From assembly GCA_022783305.1 (NCBI GenBank), contig JALEWQ010000086.1, positions 1 through 34,932 on the forward strand: a DNA stretch of 34,932 nt. The letters are read 5' to 3'. The stretch comes from Trueperella sp. (GTDB lineage Bacteria; Actinomycetota; Actinomycetes; Actinomycetales; Actinomycetaceae). Under the pieces are notes generated by a model. It was not told where the DNA came from and made no database searches. It saw nothing but the letters and a program-made list of their open reading frames with translations. Numbering within the stretch: the first letter of the stretch is position 1; every line of letters begins with the position of its first letter. Both the position numbers and the translations under genes were made by a program. Shown here in pieces: positions 30,741-34,932 of the stretch.

Positions 30741-31895
30741 ATGCCATCCAGCCGCATCGTCTTCCTCATCCTTGGCGGGATATGTCTTCTGGCGGGACTA
30801 AACGCCGCGTTCCTTCAGTTGGGAACGTGGGCACCAATCTCTTCCGCCGACGACGACGCTCACGGTCTCGTCATGACCCTGGGCTTTCTTGGTGCGCTGA
30901 TTTCGTTAGAAAGAGCCCAAGCGCTTGCTCATAGGGATCCGAGCAAGCGCTGGGCCTACCTCGCTCCGGGGCTCTTAGGTCTCGGAGGGCTCGTCCATGC
31001 GGTTGGCGGCCCAGACACGACGGTTGGCATGATCGGCCAGCTCCTCATGGTGGAGGGCGCCATCGCTTTTGTCCTTGTTTACGTCTACCTGTGGAAACGC
31101 GCACCCCTCACTCTGGTCGCAACACAAATCCTCAGTGCGGTCGCAGCACTTTCTGCCGCGCTCCTGTCACTGCTTTTTGAGAATTCGGCGCTAATCCCAC
31201 TTCTCTCGGCATTCCTTATCATCACTATCGCCGCAGAACGTGCTGAGCTCGCGCAGCTGAGCATGGGACCGCGAGCCGTCCCCACCCTGCTTGCAACGTC
31301 GAGCGCACTCCTCACATTTGCTACGGCTTCGCTGCTCTGGCCGATTCCAGCGTCACGAGCATTTGGCGTCGCCCAGCTCACCATCGCGTTCTGGCTTCTC
31401 AAAGACGACGTCCCTCGCCGGCTCATCCGATCCACCGGCCTTCATCGCTTCACAGCTTTCGCGCTGCTGTTCGGTTACCTCTGGCTGATTGTGGGAGCGC
31501 TGACGTGGATTGTCACGGGCGGCCAGGTGGGTACCGTCTACTACGACGTCGTTATCCATACGGTTTTCGTCGGCTTCGCCATCGCCATGATCATGGCGCA
31601 CGCTCCAGTCATCTTCCCAGCCGTCATGGGCGTTCCCGTGCCCTATCGGAGCTTTATGTGGGTGCCTCTCGTGCTGCTTAACCTTGGCCTTGCAATGAGA
31701 GTTTTCGGAGAAATCTTCGATGGCCAAGGAACGATCTGGCAGCACGGCGGAATCCTTAACATCGTGGCCGTTTTGTTGTTCCTGCTGTCCGTCATCGCAG
31801 CCGTGGTGACGGGAAACCGCAAACCTTCCCGCAAGAATCGGAAAGTGACACGCGGCCGGGCCGCCGTCGTCGCCGCAGAAAAGGGAACACGATGA
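30741..31895 (+). CDS. Polytopic membrane protein of the nitrite reductase cluster
   Basis: A 384-residue integral membrane protein with about ten to twelve hydrophobic segments and a basic C-terminal tail (RKPSRKNRKVTRGR). Histidines lie at helix edges: DAHGLVMTLGFLGALISLERA near residue 35, VIHTVFVGFAIAMIMAHAPVIFPAVMG near 270-295. This pattern resembles NnrS-like or haem-copper-oxidase-like membrane proteins that coordinate haem or copper, but I cannot assign the family with certainty. No ribosome binding site is evident; the start lies 6 nt after the upstream stop and is probably coupled. Its stop overlaps the next start by 4 nt. The context suggests a role in nitrite/nitric oxide handling or electron supply to NirK. 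Codon use is visibly less G/C-biased than in the sugar operons. Confidence 0.75.
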   Translation: MPSSRIVFLILGGICLLAGLNAAFLQLGTWAPISSADDDAHGLVMTLGFLGALISLERAQALAHRDPSKRWAYLAPGLLGLGGLVHAVGGPDTTVGMIGQLLMVEGAIAFVLVYVYLWKRAPLTLVATQILSAVAALSAALLSLLFENSALIPLLSAFLIITIAAERAELAQLSMGPRAVPTLLATSSALLTFATASLLWPIPASRAFGVAQLTIAFWLLKDDVPRRLIRSTGLHRFTAFALLFGYLWLIVGALTWIVTGGQVGTVYYDVVIHTVFVGFAIAMIMAHAPVIFPAVMGVPVPYRSFMWVPLVLLNLGLAMRVFGEIFDGQGTIWQHGGILNIVAVLLFLLSVIAAVVTGNRKPSRKNRKVTRGRAAVVAAEKGTR

Positions 31896-33229
31896 ACATC
31901 GGACCGCGACCCAACGGTGACCCACACGGCAGCCACAGCGGAGGTCCACATCGCGAAACCTGGTCGAGTCGCAACCCTCGCCCCGGTCTTAGCCCGCAAA
32001 GCACACCCGCGCCTTCCCCCAAACGCGTGCGACGATTGCGTGACTTCGTGGCTCTCGTCTGGCTGCTCACGGCCATTATCGTGGTGCCACTAAATCACCT
32101 CATCCCGGCCTCGGACTGGCTACTCATCCACCTCATCCTCCTCGGTGCGCTCACACATTCGGCGATGGTGTGGTCAGAGTACTTCGCCCACACCCTGCTC
32201 AAAACTCGCGCGACCCCGCACGAAGAACGTGCCCAAGACCAGCGCATCGGCGTGCTCGGCGTGGGTGCCCTTCTCGTGCTCATCGGCTTCCCGGCCGACC
32301 AATGGTTGATCGTCCTTGCGGGCGCACTGTTCGTAGCCGCAGCGATGACCTGGCACATTGCACACCTCCTCACAAAGTTCCGCGCTGCACTTCCGGGCAG
32401 GTTCCGTATCGTCGTCCGCTATTACGTGACGGCCGCCTGCCTGCTCCCGATCGGCGCTACTTTTGGTGTCGTACTGGCATTCGGCGTGAACGACGAGTGG
32501 CGCGGTCGCCTCATGATCACCCACATGGTCTTTAACCTGCTCGGGTGGATCGGGCTGACGGTGATCGGCACGCTTCTCACCTTCTGGCCCACGATGATCC
32601 GCGCACGCATGGATCCCCATGCTGAAAAGTACGCGCGCCAGACCTACCCGCTTTTCCTGCTCGGCATTGCAATCATGTCGGCGGGTGCACTGAGCGGGAT
32701 TCAAGAACTGTCGCTCGCAGGCCTCGCGGTCTATGCCGTGGGACTAGTGTGGTGGGGCAGGTCGCTGGTAGCGCCGCTCAAGCAAAAAGGTTTGGTCGAA
32801 TTTGCGCCGACGTCGGTTGGCGCGTCAATGCTGTGGTCTGCGGTTGGCCTGGTGTGGGTGGGCTATCTCTTGGCGACGTCGGCAAGCTGGCCCGAGGTGA
32901 CTGACAAGCTCCCAACCGTCGCCGCAGTGTTCGTGGTGGGCTTTAGCCTGCAACTGTTACTAGGAGCGCTCAGCTATCTGATCCCGATGCTCGTTGGCCG
33001 CGGGCCCGCCATGACGCGAGCTGCCCAAGGGCCCCTGAACGCAGGGGCCGCATTCCGCATCATCGTCCCAAACGTGGCGTTGCTCGTGTGGTTGCTGCCC
33101 GTCCCGGACATGGTCAGGCATGCCATGATCGCCCTTGCACTCATTACCTTCGCGTCTTTCATCCCCGCATTAATAGCAGCGATTCGAGCCGCTCTCGCAG
33201 CCAAGGAGAAGTCTCATGAACGAGGTTAA
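31892..33229 (+). CDS. Second polytopic membrane protein of the nitrite reductase cluster
   Basis: A 445-residue integral membrane protein. The first 48 or so residues are a soluble Pro/His/Ser-rich tail (GDPHGSHSGGPHRE). About eleven to twelve hydrophobic segments follow. Histidines lie within or next to helices: VPLNHLIPASDWLLIHLILLGALTHSAM, TWHIAHLLTKF and ITHMVFNLLGWIGLTVIGT. Such spaced histidines are typical of haem- or copper-binding membrane proteins of the haem-copper-oxidase-like type, but the family is not certain. Both ends overlap their neighbours (4 nt and 14 nt), so it is co-translated with the preceding membrane protein and with nirK. The likely role is electron transfer to, or biogenesis of, the copper enzyme; this is inference from context. 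Confidence 0.75.
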   Translation: MNIGPRPNGDPHGSHSGGPHRETWSSRNPRPGLSPQSTPAPSPKRVRRLRDFVALVWLLTAIIVVPLNHLIPASDWLLIHLILLGALTHSAMVWSEYFAHTLLKTRATPHEERAQDQRIGVLGVGALLVLIGFPADQWLIVLAGALFVAAAMTWHIAHLLTKFRAALPGRFRIVVRYYVTAACLLPIGATFGVVLAFGVNDEWRGRLMITHMVFNLLGWIGLTVIGTLLTFWPTMIRARMDPHAEKYARQTYPLFLLGIAIMSAGALSGIQELSLAGLAVYAVGLVWWGRSLVAPLKQKGLVEFAPTSVGASMLWSAVGLVWVGYLLATSASWPEVTDKLPTVAAVFVVGFSLQLLLGALSYLIPMLVGRGPAMTRAAQGPLNAGAAFRIIVPNVALLVWLLPVPDMVRHAMIALALITFASFIPALIAAIRAALAAKEKSHERG

Positions 33230-34652
33230 ACCGCCATCGATATGGTCGGGCATCAGCATCGTCGCAGCCCTGTGTGCGATTCTCCTTGCCGTCACCATTG
33301 GTGTTATATGGAATCCATCGGCCGCGAATCTCCCCGCACGCGACTTGGGCGGTGTGCAGCCAAGCCAGACCGGCGTCGTCGAACCCACCGGCGAAACAAC
33401 GGAAGTGATGATCGTTGCGAACCACGATATGTCCTTCACGCCCAACCGCATCGAGGTGCCAGCGGGCAATAGGCTCGTTGTCACGTTGGAGAACCGCGAT
33501 GCGCTCAATGGGCATGACCTCGTGATCGGTGAGTATAAGACGGGGCGCGTTCAGCCGGGCGAAACCGCGGTGCTCGATGCCGGGGTAATCACGGAGTCGA
33601 TCCAGGGCTACTGCTCCGTTGCGGGTCACAAGCAAATGGGCATGACAATCGACATTGTGGTTATCGAGCCGGCTGCGGGTACGTCCGACGGCGGACCCGG
33701 CTCAGCTCCCCACGCCGAGCACACCGGTAATGTAGCGATTCCCGACGGCGATGGCGAGATCAACGAGCCAATATCGGCGGAACTTCCCGCGCTTGAGGCT
33801 GGCGAAGGGCCAATGACTCACGAGGTCACCCTGACCGTCACCGAGGTTCCCCTCGAGGTAGCACCCGGCCTGTATCAAACCCGTTGGACGTTCAACGGCA
33901 ACGGGGTAGGGCCTACCCTTCATGGGCGCGTGGGGGATACGTTCAACGTAACGCTCATCAACGACGGAACGATTGGCCACTCCATCGATTTTCACGCCGG
34001 TGCACTCGCCCCCGACGAGCCGATGCGAACGATCGCACCCGGCGAGAAACTCGTCTACACCTTTACCGCCACCCGCGCGGGAATCTGGATGTATCACTGT
34101 TCCACCGCTCCGATGTCCACGCACATTGCCGCGGGTATGCACGGTGCCGTGGTGATTGAACCCGAAGGTTTAGAACCGGTGGATAAACAATTCGTGCTCG
34201 TCCAGTCTGAGGTCTACCTTGCCAGCGCGGCACATTCGGCCGCCGAGGCCGAGGAGCTTGATGCGGACAAAATCGCAACTGGCACCCCGGATCGAGTGGT
34301 CTTTAACGGCATCGCGAACCAATACGACCAGGAAATGTTCGAGGTCGTCACCGACGAGCGTGTGCGCTTCTGGGTGCTCGATGCTGGCCCGAACGTGCCG
34401 CTGAGCTTCCATATCGTCGGCGGACAATTCGACACGTTATGGACCGAGGGCGCCTACCACATCAAGCAGGGCGCCAGTGCTTGGGGATCCGACGACGGCG
34501 GTGCCCAAGTACTTTCCCTGCTCCCGGCCGAGGGTGGTTTCGTTGAGCTGACCTTCCCGGAGGCAGGGCACTACTCGGTGGTCAACCACATCATGTCCGA
34601 AGCCGAACGTGGTGCGCACGGAATTGTCAAAGTAACGGATCCGACTAAGTAG
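33216..34652 (+). CDS. nirK: Membrane-anchored copper nitrite reductase with extra N-terminal cupredoxin domain
   Basis: A 478-residue copper enzyme that would reduce nitrite to nitric oxide (EC 1.7.2.1) outside the membrane. Order: N-terminal membrane anchor (about 11-32); a cupredoxin domain (60-152) with a type 1 copper set His100, Cys133, His138, Met141; a linker; then the two-domain NirK core. In the core, type 1 ligands are His255, Cys295, His303 and Met308; type 2 ligands are His260, His294 and His458; the catalytic pair is Asp258 and His399. YHCSTAPMSTHIAAGMHG has the 8-residue Cys-His spacing of AniA-type enzymes. Extra N-terminal cupredoxin domains are known, for example in Hyphomicrobium NirK. 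AAGGAGAA (33203-33210) precedes the start, which overlaps the upstream gene by 14 nt. A generic multicopper oxidase is less likely given the complete NirK set. Confidence 0.93.
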   Translation: MNEVKPPSIWSGISIVAALCAILLAVTIGVIWNPSAANLPARDLGGVQPSQTGVVEPTGETTEVMIVANHDMSFTPNRIEVPAGNRLVVTLENRDALNGHDLVIGEYKTGRVQPGETAVLDAGVITESIQGYCSVAGHKQMGMTIDIVVIEPAAGTSDGGPGSAPHAEHTGNVAIPDGDGEINEPISAELPALEAGEGPMTHEVTLTVTEVPLEVAPGLYQTRWTFNGNGVGPTLHGRVGDTFNVTLINDGTIGHSIDFHAGALAPDEPMRTIAPGEKLVYTFTATRAGIWMYHCSTAPMSTHIAAGMHGAVVIEPEGLEPVDKQFVLVQSEVYLASAAHSAAEAEELDADKIATGTPDRVVFNGIANQYDQEMFEVVTDERVRFWVLDAGPNVPLSFHIVGGQFDTLWTEGAYHIKQGASAWGSDDGGAQVLSLLPAEGGFVELTFPEAGHYSVVNHIMSEAERGAHGIVKVTDPTK

Positions 34653-34721
34653 CTGTTGCTCGCGACTTTGTGCCGCTACGAGGTGCTGAGGGCCAGCGAT
34701 CATTTTCATTGACGCGGTCTA

Positions 34722-34767
34722 GCCCGTATAGCGATCGTCAGCCGGCATATTCACGATTTCTGTCGGG
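34722..34767 (-). repeat. Dispersed ~46-bp intergenic repeat, copy B (inverted)
   Basis: The reverse complement matches 6257-6302 at 37 of 46 positions, with the 16-mer CGATCGCTATACGGGC identical. It lies in the 161-nt gap between nirK and the last gene, upstream of that gene's -10 box. Apart from this repeat and the promoter, I see nothing else in the gap and no clear terminator for nirK. Confidence 0.65.
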
Positions 34768-34801
34768 CTTCTTGCCCTCGCACGGCCGGCACCCACCCTT
34801 G

Positions 34802-34807
34802 TAGGCT
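34802..34807 (+). promoter_or_regulatory. -10 box of a leaderless promoter
   Basis: TAGGCT is followed by 6 nt (AAGAGC) and ATG at 34814. It is the same hexamer and spacing as upstream of the PfkB gene (24273-24278). No ribosome binding site is present. Confidence 0.55.
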
Positions 34808-34813
34808 AAGAGC

Positions 34814-34932
34814 ATGGATCTGGCAGATGTGGCTCGCAACTTCGAAGACGCCGCCAACAGGCGCAACACCGTGCGCCTGCGCGAACGCGGGTGGCTGCCG
34901 CGGCTAACCGGCTACGCCGGCTGGGGCTCCGT
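34814..34932 (+). CDS. N-terminal fragment of a protein running off the window, possibly App1-type phosphatase
   Basis: Only 39 complete codons are visible before the window ends. The protein opens MDLADVARNFEDAANRRN and continues through an Arg-rich stretch to GWLPRLTGYAGWGS. The short motif LTGYAGWGS after a basic segment resembles the start of App1/DUF2183 (phosphatidate phosphatase-like) proteins, but the fragment is too short to be sure. The start is supported by the leaderless signal TAGGCT-N6-ATG. The last 26 bases are the right copy of the direct repeat that brackets the nitrite reductase module. Confidence 0.5.
   Translation, partial: MDLADVARNFEDAANRRNTVRLRERGWLPRLTGYAGWGS
34907..34932 (+). 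repeat. 26-bp direct repeat, right copy
   Basis: It matches 30170-30195 at 25 of 26 positions. Here it is coding sequence (T-G-Y-A-G-W-G-S), whereas the left copy would read T-G-Y-A-G-S-G-S-V-G and then a stop. The window ends inside or at the edge of this repeat, so its true length is unknown. Confidence 0.85.

Noticed and set aside
33216-34652. Reading the last copper protein as a laccase-type multicopper oxidase
   Set aside because: It lacks the HxH/HCH pattern of a trinuclear copper centre at the C-terminus and instead has the complete NirK ligand set with Asp258 and His399.
1-34932. CRISPR arrays, rRNA, intact tRNA genes, complete insertion sequences or integrases
   Set aside because: None could be seen: no regularly spaced repeats of 24-40 bp, no cloverleaf-forming segments, and no transposase or integrase frame.

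Overview
The window is high-GC DNA with strongly G/C-biased third codon positions. It has short operons joined by 1-14 nt overlaps, lipoprotein-type solute-binding proteins, and start signals of the form TAGGCT-N6-ATG that suggest leaderless mRNAs. This fits a high-GC Gram-positive actinobacterium. The gene set (lacto-N-biose/galacto-N-biose utilisation, ROK regulators, several sugar and peptide importers) suggests a host-associated member of the Actinomycetaceae or a relative. The family-level placement is inference from gene content only.

Layout. (1) 0.2-6.1 kb: a complete peptide/nickel-type ABC importer operon, with a lipoprotein binding protein, two permeases and one fused double ATPase. 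(2) 6.1-6.4 kb: a non-coding stretch with tandem repeats and one copy of a dispersed repeat. (3) 6.4-8.5 kb, minus strand: a ROK sugar kinase and a NagC-like ROK repressor, translationally coupled. They diverge from (4) 8.7-22.0 kb: a lacto-N-biose/galacto-N-biose operon with a binding protein, two permeases, the GH112 phosphorylase, N-acetylhexosamine 1-kinase and a hexose-1-phosphate uridylyltransferase. It is followed by a secreted 1628-residue GH20 hexosaminidase/lacto-N-biosidase with two carbohydrate-binding F5/8C domains and C-terminal FG-GAP repeats. The logic is extracellular release of the disaccharide, import, phosphorolysis to galactose-1-phosphate and HexNAc, 1-phosphorylation of HexNAc, and uridylyl transfer. 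The transporter ATPase and a UDP-glucose 4-epimerase are not in the window. (5) 22.1-23.4 kb, minus strand: a GH4 glycosidase. (6) 23.4-24.3 kb: largely non-coding, with one small single-span membrane protein gene. (7) 24.3-30.2 kb: a PfkB-family sugar kinase, convergent with a ribose-type ABC importer operon (ATPase, permease, binding protein), and a divergent GntR/HutC-type regulator.

(8) 30.2-34.9 kb looks like an acquired module: a DUF2249 protein, two polytopic membrane proteins and a membrane-anchored copper nitrite reductase (NirK) with an extra N-terminal blue-copper domain. All seven type 1/type 2 copper ligands of the NirK core can be identified. The module is bracketed by a 26-bp direct repeat (25/26 identical). 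Its right copy lies inside the start of the next gene, which runs off the window and may be an App1-type phosphatase.

The least conventional signals are: a 64-bp near-perfect palindrome inside the PfkB kinase coding sequence, framed by 11-bp direct repeats exactly 99 bp apart (in frame); the 26-bp repeat bracketing the nitrite reductase module; a dispersed ~46-bp intergenic repeat present at 6.26 kb and, inverted, at 34.7 kb; and two unrelated transporter operons that each carry a strong GAAA-loop hairpin between the binding-protein gene and the first permease gene. All identity counts were made by eye.
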